Of a stretch of DNA of 64,000 nucleotides, positions 1-8,397 are shown piece by piece. Below the pieces are notes generated by a model. It had not been told where the DNA came from. It made no database searches and saw nothing but the letters and a program-made list of their open reading frames with translations. Position 1 is the stretch's first letter. The number at the start of each line of letters is the position of its first letter. Source of the DNA: Mesorhizobium ventifaucium (lineage in GTDB: Bacteria; Pseudomonadota; Alphaproteobacteria; Rhizobiales; Rhizobiaceae); assembly GCF_935822925.1 (NCBI RefSeq), contig NZ_CAKXZS010000016.1, positions 124,001-188,000 of the forward strand, in the 5' to 3' direction. Both the position numbers and the translations under genes were made by a program.

Positions 1-82
1 AACCCTCACGATCGCCCTCCTGCGGGCTTTTGTGCCCTCTTGGTATGATTTGAACCGCGCGGTGCTTGACTCCTGCAACGGC

Positions 83-111
83 TTGTGAAAAATTTTGCAT
101 GAACTGATAAA
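83..111 (+). promoter_or_regulatory. possible promoter of the ery operon
   Basis: A -35-like TTGTGA (83-88) is followed after 17 bases by a -10-like GATAAA (106-111), 18 bases before the first codon of the SorC-type regulator gene. The surrounding sequence is AT-rich compared with the rest of the window. The match to consensus is only partial and no clear operator palindrome was seen, so this is a weak call. Confidence 0.3.
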
Positions 112-128
112 AATATCTTAGGGCGGAA

Positions 129-1103
129 ATGGTTGGTTTTGGAAACGGCCTGCTGCGCGACGATGAAACCAGTATGGCTACGCGTGCCGCCTGGCTTCAT
201 TATGCTGGCGGCCTGACCCAGTCGGAGGTCGCCAAGCGACTTGGCCTGACCAGCCTCAAGGCGCATCGCCTCATCACCAAGGCCAATCAGGAAGGGCTGG
301 TCAAAGTCTATATCGACGGCGAAGTGTCGGAATGCGTCGCGCTTGAGGACGATTTGTCCAGCCGCTACGGTCTCGACTATTGCGAGGTCGTTCCCGACTT
401 CGATGGCGAAGACCTGCCGCTCAAGGCGCTCGGCATTGCCGGCGCGCAGTTCCTCAAGCGTGAGATCGAACGCGGCGAGGATACGCTGATCGGCGTCGGT
501 CATGGCCGCACGCTCGCCGCCTGCGTGGAGTATCTGCCGCGCATATCGGCCGAAAAGACCCGCTTCGTTTCGCTGCTCGGCGGCCTGACGCGCAAGTTCT
601 CGGCCAATCCGCACGACGTCATTCACCGCCTGGCCGAACGGACCGGCGCCGAAGCCTACGTGATGCCGGTGCCGATGTTCGCCAACACGGTCGAGGATCG
701 AACCGTGCTGCTTGGGCAGAAGGGCATCAGCGAGGTCTTCGATCTCGGCAAGGCCGCCGACCTGCTCATTGCCGGTATCGGCACCGCCGAGCGCGAGGCG
801 TCGCTGGTCGCCACCGGCATGATCGAGAAGGGCGAAATGGAAGAGATACGTCGCAAGGGCGGCGTTGGCGAACTGCTCGGCCATTTCTTCGACGATGCTG
901 GAAAAGCGGTCGAGACGACGCTTTCCAACCGGGCGCTGGCGCTGGCGCGCGAAGACATCAGCAATCGCAGGATTGTCGCCGTTGCCGGCGGCAAGGTGAA
1001 GGTTCGTGCCATCAAATCGGTATTGGAGGGCCGCTATCTCAAGGGCCTGGTCACCGATGAGCGGACGGCGCGATCACTCGTGGAGCAGACGCCGGTCGGG
1101 TAG
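129..1103 (+). CDS. eryD: SorC/DeoR-family sugar-binding transcriptional regulator, EryD-like
   Basis: This 324-residue protein has an N-terminal helix-turn-helix (around residues 25-50, with LTQSEVAKRLG) and a long C-terminal sugar-phosphate-binding domain with the GVGHGRTLAA motif typical of SorC regulators. EryD in Brucella and rhizobia represses the erythritol operon and is relieved by erythritol or a derivative. Here it is the first gene of an operon that runs through the transporter into eryA, eryB and eryC, 43 bases upstream of the binding-protein gene, so autoregulation of the whole unit is likely. An ATG at 174 (giving MATRAAWLHY) is a possible alternative start. The name rests on family and context; the ligand is inferred. 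Confidence 0.82.
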   Translation: MVGFGNGLLRDDETSMATRAAWLHYAGGLTQSEVAKRLGLTSLKAHRLITKANQEGLVKVYIDGEVSECVALEDDLSSRYGLDYCEVVPDFDGEDLPLKALGIAGAQFLKREIERGEDTLIGVGHGRTLAACVEYLPRISAEKTRFVSLLGGLTRKFSANPHDVIHRLAERTGAEAYVMPVPMFANTVEDRTVLLGQKGISEVFDLGKAADLLIAGIGTAEREASLVATGMIEKGEMEEIRRKGGVGELLGHFFDDAGKAVETTLSNRALALAREDISNRRIVAVAGGKVKVRAIKSVLEGRYLKGLVTDERTARSLVEQTPVG

Positions 1104-1146
1104 CCGGCAACCATTCGATTGAAACTACCCTGTGGAGGAGAAGACA

Positions 1147-2592
1147 ATGCATGAGAAAGAGAAAGACCTGATCGACGCGTTCCTGCGCGGACAAGTCGAT
1201 CGTCGTGGGCTGATCAAAGGCCTCGGCGCGATGGGCCTTGCCGCCGGCACGGCCGGCACGCTGCTCAACCTGGGGCAGACCCGCGCGCTGGCGGCGGATT
1301 TCGACTGGCAGGCGCACAAGGGCAAGACCATCAAGCTCTTGCTCAACAAGCATCCTTACGCCGATGCGATGATCGCCAACCTCGAAAACTTCAAGAAGCT
1401 GACCGGCATGGAAGTCGTCTACGACGTCTTCCCGGAAGACGTCTATTTCGACAAAGTCACCGCTGCGCTGTCGGCCAGCTCGCCTGAATACGATGCCTTC
1501 ATGACCGGCGCCTACATGACCTGGACCTACGGCCCGGCCGGCTGGATTACCGACCTCAACGAGTGGATCAAAGACCCGACCAAAACCAACGTGAACTATG
1601 CCTGGGACGACTTCCTGCCCGGTGTCAGGAAGTCCTGCGCCTGGAACGGCCAGCCCGGCGGCGTGCTTGGTTCCGACGACGCCAAGCAGTGGTGCATTCC
1701 GTGGGGTTTCGAACAGAACAACATCACCTACAACAAGGGCATGTTCGACAAGGTCGGCGTCGGCGTTCCCGGCAATATGGACGAGATGGTCGCAACGGCG
1801 GCGAAGCTCACCAAGGATGTTGGCGGCGGCGTCTATGGCATCGGCGTGCGCGGTTCGCGCTCCTGGGCGACGATCCATCCCGGCTTCCTCTCGGCTTACG
1901 CCAACTTTGACCAGAAAGATCTGAATGTCTCGGCCGACGGCAAATTGTCGGCCGCGATGAACACCGCCGAATCCAAGGCATTCCACAAGCAGTGGGTCCA
2001 GATGATCCAGGAGAGCGGCCCCAAGGACTGGTCGACCTACACGTGGTATCAGGTCGGCACCGATCTTGGCGCCGGCGCCTCGGCGATGATTTTCGACGCC
2101 GACATCCTCGGCTACTTCATGAACGGCGGCGACAACAAGATGGCCGGCAAGCTTGCCTTCTCCGCCTTCAAGGCCAATCCCGCCGCCAAGGCTCCGACGC
2201 CCAATATCTGGATCTGGTCGCTGTCCATGTCCAATTTCTCGAAGGACAAGGACGCCACCTGGTACTTCATGCAATGGGCATCCGGGCCCGAGCATGCACT
2301 GTTCGGTGCTACCAAGATGGACTTCGTCAATCCGGTCCGTCAGTCGGTCTGGAACGACCAGATGTTCCGCGAGAAGCTGAACAAGAGCTATCCGGGCTAT
2401 GTCGAGATGTTCGACGTCTCGGCGCCGGGCGCCAGCATCAAGTTCACCCCGCAGCCGCTGTTCTTCGATCTCACCACCGAATGGGCGGCGACGCTGCAGA
2501 AGATGGTGGCCAAGGAAGTGCCGGTCGACGAAGGCCTCGACATGCTGGCCACCAGCGTCGACGGCCAGCTCAAGGAAGCCGGGCTCGGCTAA
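1147..2592 (+). CDS. ABC transporter substrate-binding protein (family 1), polyol importer
   Basis: A 481-residue extracellular solute-binding protein. The N-terminus carries a twin-arginine motif (DRRGLIKG) followed by a hydrophobic stretch and an A-L-A-A cleavage-like site, so export by Tat is likely. The start at 1147 is preferred to an upstream GTG at 1132 because GGAGGAG (1134-1140) lies six bases before it. It should bind the polyol in the periplasm and deliver it to the two permeases encoded next. Five transporter genes followed directly by eryA suggest erythritol, perhaps with related pentitols as in the rhizobial Mpt transporter. Three hairpins follow its stop codon, which may allow more of this protein than of the membrane parts. 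Confidence 0.85.
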   Translation: MHEKEKDLIDAFLRGQVDRRGLIKGLGAMGLAAGTAGTLLNLGQTRALAADFDWQAHKGKTIKLLLNKHPYADAMIANLENFKKLTGMEVVYDVFPEDVYFDKVTAALSASSPEYDAFMTGAYMTWTYGPAGWITDLNEWIKDPTKTNVNYAWDDFLPGVRKSCAWNGQPGGVLGSDDAKQWCIPWGFEQNNITYNKGMFDKVGVGVPGNMDEMVATAAKLTKDVGGGVYGIGVRGSRSWATIHPGFLSAYANFDQKDLNVSADGKLSAAMNTAESKAFHKQWVQMIQESGPKDWSTYTWYQVGTDLGAGASAMIFDADILGYFMNGGDNKMAGKLAFSAFKANPAAKAPTPNIWIWSLSMSNFSKDKDATWYFMQWASGPEHALFGATKMDFVNPVRQSVWNDQMFREKLNKSYPGYVEMFDVSAPGASIKFTPQPLFFDLTTEWAATLQKMVAKEVPVDEGLDMLATSVDGQLKEAGLG

Positions 2593-2604
2593 AGTCCTGG
2601 CGAA

Positions 2605-2632
2605 CGGCTGGCCCGCTTCTGCGGGCCAGCCG
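2605..2632 (+). terminator. hairpin after the binding-protein gene (attenuator or mRNA-end stabiliser)
   Basis: A perfect 12-bp stem CGGCTGGCCCGC (2605-2616) / GCGGGCCAGCCG (2621-2632) with a TTCT loop begins 12 bases after the stop codon. There is no T-run, so it is more likely to protect the 3' end of the binding-protein message or cause partial termination than to end the operon. Confidence 0.65.
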
Positions 2633-2658
2633 GCGATTTCACTGCAAAGCGGCGCCTG

Positions 2659-2705
2659 GAGCATCGGACCCAAAAGTGGAAACCGATTTGGGAAATCGGA
2701 TGCTC
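2659..2705 (+). repeat. second palindromic intergenic element
   Basis: GAGCATC (2659-2665) pairs with GATGCTC (2699-2705), and CCCAAA (2669-2674) with TTTGGG (2687-2692) inside. From memory, similar short palindromes are frequent between genes in Mesorhizobium; copy number was not checked here. It is the middle of three hairpins between the binding-protein and permease genes. Confidence 0.5.
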
Positions 2706-2733
2706 AACACTGGCGGTGCCGCCACTCGCCCAA

Positions 2734-2761
2734 CCGGCCGCCTTGCTCCCTGGGCGGCCGG
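2734..2761 (+). other. third hairpin upstream of the permease gene
   Basis: CCGGCCGCC (2734-2742) and GGCGGCCGG (2753-2761) form a perfect 9-bp stem with a 10-base loop, 37 bases before the start of the first permease gene. It could affect translation or RNA processing. Confidence 0.5.
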
Positions 2762-2798
2762 CAGGGCGAAACAACAGAGATGACGGGTGAGAGCCACG

Positions 2799-3722
2799 AT
2801 GACTGCGGCAACAATGCAAAGAAACAGGCCTTCCGGCTTCAGGATCAGCAAGAGGGTGCTGCCCTATGTGCTCAGCCTGCCGGCCTTGCTCGTCTGCATC
2901 GGCATCCTGATCCCGTTCTTCACATCGGTGGTCTATTCGTTCCAGCGCTACCGGCTGAGCCAGCCCTGGGCGCGGCAGTTCAACTGGGGCGACAACTATA
3001 TCTCCTTTTTCACTGACCCGAGGTTCTGGAACACGCTGGAGATATCGCTGCTCTATGCCGGTATCACCGTGCTGCTCGAACTGCTTCTCGGTCTCGGCAT
3101 CGCCATGCTGCTGCAGAAGCGCTCGACGCTGAACAATTTCATCTCGATCATGCTGTTGATGCCGCTGATGACGGCGCCGGCGCTCGCTGCGCTGATGTGG
3201 AAGCTCATGACCAATCCCGGCTTCGGCGTGCTGAGCTATCTCGCCAGCCTCATCGGACTGCAGGATTTCCGCTGGGCCTCGTCGCCGTCCACCGCACTTT
3301 TCACCGTGGTTCTTGTCGACATCTGGGTCTACACGCCCTTCATCATGATCCTTCTGCTTGCCGGGCTGCGCAGCCTGCCGACGCAGCCCTTCGAGGCGGC
3401 AGCACTCGATGGCGTGCCGAGGACTTTCGTGTTTTTCCGCATCACCCTGCCGATGCTGACGCCCTACATCCTGACGGCGACGCTGTTCCGTCTGCTGGAT
3501 TCCATCCAGCAGTTCGACATCATCTATGCCATGACCCAGGGCGGTCCGGGCGACACGCTGACCGTCTTCCAGGTCGAGGCCTACCTCAACTTCTTCCAGT
3601 CGACCAATGTCGGCCGCTCGGCGGCGCTGATGATTATCCTGTGGGCGATCACCTATTTCCTCTCCAACATCTTCATCAAGAACTGGCTGCGGCTGCGCGA
3701 ACGCGCCCGCGGCCAGGCATAG
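2799..3722 (+). CDS. ABC sugar/polyol transporter permease (MalF-like)
   Basis: A 307-residue inner-membrane protein with about six hydrophobic segments and the binding-protein-dependent permease domain. The EAA loop that contacts the ATPase is visible as FEAAALDGVPRTFVFFRITLPML. It is the first of a pair of CUT1-type permeases and follows the substrate-binding protein after 206 bases filled with hairpins. The ATG at 2799 is chosen; a GTG at 2787 and an ATG at 2814 in the same frame are possible. It should form the translocation channel with the next gene product and take up the same polyol. Confidence 0.85.
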   Translation: MTAATMQRNRPSGFRISKRVLPYVLSLPALLVCIGILIPFFTSVVYSFQRYRLSQPWARQFNWGDNYISFFTDPRFWNTLEISLLYAGITVLLELLLGLGIAMLLQKRSTLNNFISIMLLMPLMTAPALAALMWKLMTNPGFGVLSYLASLIGLQDFRWASSPSTALFTVVLVDIWVYTPFIMILLLAGLRSLPTQPFEAAALDGVPRTFVFFRITLPMLTPYILTATLFRLLDSIQQFDIIYAMTQGGPGDTLTVFQVEAYLNFFQSTNVGRSAALMIILWAITYFLSNIFIKNWLRLRERARGQA

Positions 3723-3731
3723 GAGGCTGAG

Positions 3732-4589
3732 ATGGAACACACCTCGCTTCTCGAACGCATCCTGCGCGGCGCAGCACTGACCCTGGTCGTTATCTTCTTT
3801 ATGTTCCCCATCGTCTGGATCCTCATGATGTCCTTCCAGACCAACGAAACCATCCTGCGGATTCCGCCGCAGCTTGTCTTCAAGCCGACGTTGGCCAACT
3901 ACACCGCGCTGATCACCGGAAAGCTGACGACGGCAGCCGGAACGCTCGACATTGCCTTCATGCGCAACCTGTGGAATTCGGTGTTCCTGTCGGTCACCTC
4001 GGTCGCCGTTGCGCTGTTGCTCGGCGTTCCCGCTGCTTATGCCTTTGCCCGGCACAAATTCCGCGGCTCGGAGGACATCGCCTTCACGCTGCTGTCGTTT
4101 AGGTTTGCGCCGGCGCTGCTGGTGCTGCTGCCGCTGACCCTCTATTTCCAGAAGCTTGGACTGGCAAACACCTATATCGGGCTGATCTGGGTCTATCAGC
4201 TGATCTGCCTGCCGCTGATCCTGTGGATCGTGCGCGGCTATTTCGAGGACATCCCGGCCGATATCGAATATGCCTATCGCATCGCCGGCCATTCCTGGTT
4301 CGCCACCTTCCGCAAGATCGCGCTGCCGCTCGCCGGCCCCGGCATCGCGGCTGCCGGCCTGCTCGCCTTCATCTTCGCCTGGAACAATTTCATCTTCGCG
4401 CTCGTGCTCGCTTCGGCCGACAAGCAGCCGGTGACGGTCGGCGCGCTCGCCTTCATCACCTCCTCCGGCATCCAGTACGGCCAGATCTCGGCGGCGATCG
4501 TGCTGTCGATCACGCCGACGCTGGCGCTTGCCCTCTATGCGCAGCGCTATCTCGTCGAAGGCCTGTCGCTCGGCGCGGTGAAAGGATAG
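3732..4589 (+). CDS. ABC sugar/polyol transporter permease (MalG-like)
   Basis: A 285-residue inner-membrane permease, second of the pair. It has about six membrane segments and an EAA-type loop (IEYAYRIAGHSWFATFRKIALPLAGPG, read in parts around residues 180-205). The gene starts ten bases after the first permease stops, behind an AGGAGGCTGAG ribosome site, and is followed after five bases by an ATPase gene, so it is co-translated with the rest of the importer. Confidence 0.86.
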   Translation: MEHTSLLERILRGAALTLVVIFFMFPIVWILMMSFQTNETILRIPPQLVFKPTLANYTALITGKLTTAAGTLDIAFMRNLWNSVFLSVTSVAVALLLGVPAAYAFARHKFRGSEDIAFTLLSFRFAPALLVLLPLTLYFQKLGLANTYIGLIWVYQLICLPLILWIVRGYFEDIPADIEYAYRIAGHSWFATFRKIALPLAGPGIAAAGLLAFIFAWNNFIFALVLASADKQPVTVGALAFITSSGIQYGQISAAIVLSITPTLALALYAQRYLVEGLSLGAVKG

Positions 4590-4594
4590 CTCCG

Positions 4595-5713
4595 ATGGCC
4601 AGCCTCGAATTGCGAAATGTCGTCAAGCGCTACAAGAGCCAGACTGTGCTCGACAATCTGTCGCTGAGCGTCGCCGACGGCGAAACGCTGGTCCTGTTCG
4701 GACCGTCCGGCGCCGGCAAGACGGTGCTGCTGCGGCTCGTCGCCGGCGTCATCGACCCCGATGAGGGAAAGATCTTCATCGGCGGCGAGGACATGACCGA
4801 TCTTGACGCCGAGTTCCGCGGCGTCGGCATGGCGTTCCAGAATTTCGCGCTGTTTCCACACATGACCGCCTTCGACAACATCGCCACGCCGCTTCAGGCC
4901 AAGCGATCGTCACAAAATGCGATGAAGGCGGGCGTCGAGAGCGTCGCCAAGCTGCTGAAGATCGGCCACGTGCTCAGCCATAAGCCACGGGCGCTGTCCA
5001 ACGGCCAGAAGCAGCGCACCGCGCTCGCCCGCGCTCTGGTCGGCTCGCCGCCGGTGCTGCTGCTCGACGACCCCTTGCGCAACGTCGATGCCAAATTGCG
5101 CTTCGAGATGCGGCTCGAACTGCCGAGGCTGCTGGCCGATCGCGGCGCGACCGTCGTCTACGTCACCCAGGACTACAAGGAGGCCATGGCGCTCGGCGAT
5201 CGCATCGCGGTGATGTCGCAAGGTGTCATCAAGCAGCTTGGCACGCCCGAGCAGATCTATCGTGAGCCGGCGAACATCGAGATCGCGCGGCTGTTCGGCG
5301 ATCCGACAATCAACCTGCTCGACGTCAAGCCGTCGCGCGATGCCAAGGGCATCTATGTCGGTCTGTCGAATGTTCAGGTCCATCTGACCGGCGCCTATGA
5401 CGCGACGGTCGGCCGCGATTGCGTGATCGGCTTGCGGCCCGAAGCGCTGCGCTTCGTCGACGACGGAACGCCCGCTGCCATACCGGTGACGATCGAGGCG
5501 GAGACGCCGCTCAACGAAAAGATTGTCACGCTGGTGCGCACCGTGCGCGGCCGCGAAATCCTGGTCTCCCGGCCGGCCGGAACAGCGGGTCAAATCGAGG
5601 GCAGGGCCCATATCGCCGTCGACGGCAAAGGCGCCCTGCTGTTCGATCGTGCCAGTGGCGACCGTATCGGCTCGAAGAACGTCGTCAATTTGCACAGCGG
5701 AGAAGCGGCATGA
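4595..5713 (+). CDS. ABC transporter ATPase with degenerate catalytic residues (first of two)
   Basis: A 372-residue CUT1/UgpC-like ATPase with a C-terminal TOBE-type regulatory region. Walker A is intact (GPSGAGKT, residues 36-43) and the Q-loop Gln82 is present. However the signature is LSNGQ (134-138) instead of LSGGQ, the catalytic Glu after Walker B is Asp (LLLDDP, Asp159), the D-loop is RNVD, and the switch His is Gln (VTQD, Gln192). These changes suggest poor hydrolysis at its own site. The next gene encodes a different ATPase, so a heterodimer is expected. Rhizobial glycerol importers (GlpS/GlpT) likewise use two ATPases. Its stop overlaps the next start (ATGA). Confidence 0.85.
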   Translation: MASLELRNVVKRYKSQTVLDNLSLSVADGETLVLFGPSGAGKTVLLRLVAGVIDPDEGKIFIGGEDMTDLDAEFRGVGMAFQNFALFPHMTAFDNIATPLQAKRSSQNAMKAGVESVAKLLKIGHVLSHKPRALSNGQKQRTALARALVGSPPVLLLDDPLRNVDAKLRFEMRLELPRLLADRGATVVYVTQDYKEAMALGDRIAVMSQGVIKQLGTPEQIYREPANIEIARLFGDPTINLLDVKPSRDAKGIYVGLSNVQVHLTGAYDATVGRDCVIGLRPEALRFVDDGTPAAIPVTIEAETPLNEKIVTLVRTVRGREILVSRPAGTAGQIEGRAHIAVDGKGALLFDRASGDRIGSKNVVNLHSGEAA

Positions 5714-6834
5714 GCCAGAGCGCACTCACCATTTCAGGCGTCGATAAGTTCTACGGCCCGATCGACCGAGGTGTGCACGCTGTCCAGAATCTGACGATGG
5801 AAATTGACAAAGGCGAGATCGTCGCACTGCTCGGCTCGTCCGGTTGCGGCAAGACCTCGACATTGCGCATGATCGCCGGCTTCGAGGAGGTCTCGCGCGG
5901 CACCATCTCGGTTGCCGGCCGCAAGGTGCACACGCTGCCGCCGGTCAAGCGCAATGTGGCGATGGCGTTCGAGGGCTATTCGCTGTATCCGCCGCTGACC
6001 GTGCGCGAGAACATGGCGTTTGCGCTCAAGGCGGCCAAGCTGCGGAAAAGCGACGTCGATGCGAAGGTCGCCAGCATCGCCAAGCTGCTCGAGATCGAGG
6101 ACATTCTGGAGCGCTATCCAAGCTCCATCTCCGGCGGCCAGCAGCAGCGCGCCAGCCTCGGCCGGGCGCTGATCCGCGAGGCCGACCTGCATCTGCTGGA
6201 CGAACCGATGGGCCAGCTCGAGCCGCAGCTTCGCGCCGTGCTGCGCGGCCGCATCAAGCACTTCATCAAGGAGCGCGGCCTGACCGCAATCTTGGTCACC
6301 CACGACCAGACCGAGGCCAACGCGCTTGCCGACCGGATCGCGGTGATGGAAGGCGGCGTGCTGCAGCAGTTCGATACGCCCGATATGCTCAAGCAGCGGC
6401 CGGCCAACCTGTTCACCGGCACCTTCGTCGGCGAGCCGCCGATGAATGTCTTCGAGGCCTATGTCGGCACGGCTGCCGACAAGATCAATTTGCGACTGCC
6501 CGACGGGCTTTCGCTCGACTATGACAAGGACGCGTTCAGCGGCTCGGTTCGCGACGAATTGCTCAAACGGCAGCGGGTCGTCATCGGTATCAGACCCTAT
6601 GCGGTTCGCCGCTCGAAGGACGGCGTGCCGGCCACGGTTTCGGCCAACCAATGGCTCGGCGATCAGACCCATATCGCCGCGGATTTCGCCGGCGGCTCGC
6701 TCGTCCTGGTCGAACATGACCGGACCCGGCTGGAGCTTGGCGCGCCGATCAATATCAGCATCGATCCGAAAAACCTGCACGTCTTCGATCAGTCCAGCGG
6801 CATGGCCATTTCGCACGGCATGGAGCTTGCCTGA
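5710..6834 (+). CDS. ABC transporter ATPase, partner subunit (second of two)
   Basis: A 374-residue CUT1-type ATPase. Walker A (GSSGCGKT, 42-49), signature (SGGQ, 141-144), Walker B with Glu165 (LLDEP) and switch His198 (VTHD) are intact. The Q-loop Gln is Glu88 (AMAFEGYS) and the D-loop is GQLEP rather than SNLDA. Thus it complements the preceding ATPase, which lacks the catalytic Glu and His. It overlaps both neighbours by four and one bases, pointing to strict co-translation with ATPase 1 and the kinase EryA. It powers uptake of the polyol. Confidence 0.85.
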   Translation: MSQSALTISGVDKFYGPIDRGVHAVQNLTMEIDKGEIVALLGSSGCGKTSTLRMIAGFEEVSRGTISVAGRKVHTLPPVKRNVAMAFEGYSLYPPLTVRENMAFALKAAKLRKSDVDAKVASIAKLLEIEDILERYPSSISGGQQQRASLGRALIREADLHLLDEPMGQLEPQLRAVLRGRIKHFIKERGLTAILVTHDQTEANALADRIAVMEGGVLQQFDTPDMLKQRPANLFTGTFVGEPPMNVFEAYVGTAADKINLRLPDGLSLDYDKDAFSGSVRDELLKRQRVVIGIRPYAVRRSKDGVPATVSANQWLGDQTHIAADFAGGSLVLVEHDRTRLELGAPINISIDPKNLHVFDQSSGMAISHGMELA

Positions 6835-8387
6835 TGCGGGATGTGCTGATCGGCATCGACGCCGGCACGTCTGTCATCAAGTCCGTCGCCTTCGACACGG
6901 CGGGCCGGCAGCTCGCGGCCGCGGCGTTGCCGAACCGGTATGAGACCTTGCCGGGCGGAGGCGCCGAGCAGGATCTGGCGCGCACCTGGGCCGATACCGC
7001 GACCACCCTGCGCCAGCTTGCCGACAAGGTGCCGGACCTCGCCGGCCGCACCATCGCCATCGCCGTGACCGGGCAGGGCGACGGCACCTGGCTGATCGAC
7101 AAGGAGGGTGAGCCGGTCGCGAAGGGCTGGCTGTGGCTCGACGCGCGCGCTGCCGCGATAGTCGAGGAGATCCGCGCGCGGCCCGATGACCGGCTCCGTT
7201 TCGAAAAGACCGGCAGCGGCCTGGCCGCCTGCCAGCAGGGACCGCAGCTTGCCTTCATGAAGCGCAACGCGCCTGACATGCTTGCCGGCGCCACGACGGC
7301 ATTTCATTGCAAGGACTGGCTCTATTTCAACCTGACCGGCGACCGCGCCACCGATCCGTCCGAGGGCACCTTCACCTTCGGTGACTTCCGCACTCGTGGC
7401 TATTGCGACGATGTGCTTGAGGTGCTCGGCGTCGCTGATCTCAGGCATCTGCTGCCGCCAATCGTCGACGGCACCAGGCAGAGCGCCGGGCTGTCGGCGG
7501 CGGCTGCCGAAGCGACCGGGCTGCTTTCCGGTACGCCGGTGGTGCTCGCCTATGTCGACGTCGCCTGCACCGCGCTCGGCGCCGGCCTGCTCGACCGCGA
7601 GCGCAAGCCCGGCTGCTCCATCATCGGCTCTACCGGCATGCATATGCGGCTTGCTCAGACGCCGGACGAGGTGCTGCTCAACGAGGCCAGGACCGGCTAC
7701 ACGATGACGATGCCGGCGCCCGGCGTCTTTGCGCAGATGCAATCGAACATGGCAGCGACGCTCAACATCGATTGGATCCTTAGCCTCGCCTCCGGCATTC
7801 TCGCCTCCCAAGGCATTACCCGCAGCAACGGCGAGATGATCGCGCTGGTCGATGAATGGATATCGTCATCGGAGCCGGCCTCGCTGCTCTATCAGCCCTA
7901 TGTGTCGGAGGCCGGCGAGCGCGGGCCGTTCGTCGACGCCAATGCCAGGGCCGGTTTCGTCGGCATCTCGTCGCGGCACGGTTACGCCGACATGGTCCGC
8001 GCCGTTATCGAGGGACTGGCCTTCGCGTCGCGCGATTGCTATGCCGCCATGGGGCCGCTACCGAGCGAGATCCGGCTGACCGGCGGTGCGGCCAGAAGCC
8101 CGGCTCTGCGCAAGATCCTGGGTGCTGTCGTCGGCGCCGACATTCGCACCAGCCAACGCGAGGAAGCCGGTGCGGCGGGCGCCGCGATGATCGCTGCGGT
8201 CTGCGTCGGCCAATACGCGTCGATGGACGAATGCGTCGGCGAATGGGTCACGCCGCTGCTTGGCGCGGCGGAACCGAGCGACCGAAAACTTGCAGCGATC
8301 TATGAGCGGGCGGTTCCGTCCTACACATTGGCGCATGAGGCGCTGCGGCCGGTCTGGCGGTCGATGGCCGCATCCAGGGCAAACTGA
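6834..8387 (+). CDS. eryA: erythritol kinase, FGGY family
   Basis: A 517-residue FGGY carbohydrate kinase. The N-terminal phosphate motif IGIDAGTSVIKSVAFD, the LTGGAA nucleotide motif near residue 415, and blocks such as GQGDGTWLI, HCKDWLYFNLTG and EAGERGPFV agree with remembered Brucella and rhizobial EryA (about 519 residues). It phosphorylates erythritol to L-erythritol 4-phosphate (D-erythritol 1-phosphate) in the cytoplasm. The start codon overlaps the stop of the ATPase gene, so uptake and phosphorylation are coupled at the level of translation. Confidence is high because eryB and eryC follow in the same operon. Confidence 0.92.
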   Translation: MRDVLIGIDAGTSVIKSVAFDTAGRQLAAAALPNRYETLPGGGAEQDLARTWADTATTLRQLADKVPDLAGRTIAIAVTGQGDGTWLIDKEGEPVAKGWLWLDARAAAIVEEIRARPDDRLRFEKTGSGLAACQQGPQLAFMKRNAPDMLAGATTAFHCKDWLYFNLTGDRATDPSEGTFTFGDFRTRGYCDDVLEVLGVADLRHLLPPIVDGTRQSAGLSAAAAEATGLLSGTPVVLAYVDVACTALGAGLLDRERKPGCSIIGSTGMHMRLAQTPDEVLLNEARTGYTMTMPAPGVFAQMQSNMAATLNIDWILSLASGILASQGITRSNGEMIALVDEWISSSEPASLLYQPYVSEAGERGPFVDANARAGFVGISSRHGYADMVRAVIEGLAFASRDCYAAMGPLPSEIRLTGGAARSPALRKILGAVVGADIRTSQREEAGAAGAAMIAAVCVGQYASMDECVGEWVTPLLGAAEPSDRKLAAIYERAVPSYTLAHEALRPVWRSMAASRAN

Positions 8388-8397
8388 GAAGTCGAGC

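Noticed and set aside
1051..2673. Long open frame opposite the polyol binding-protein gene
   Set aside because: It is the high-GC mirror of a clear gene, shows no family motif, and the plus-strand gene has a ribosome site and signal peptide.
2589..4292. 567-codon minus-strand open frame across the two permease genes
   Set aside because: Gln/Arg/His-rich shadow of two permeases with clear EAA loops; no recognisable domain.
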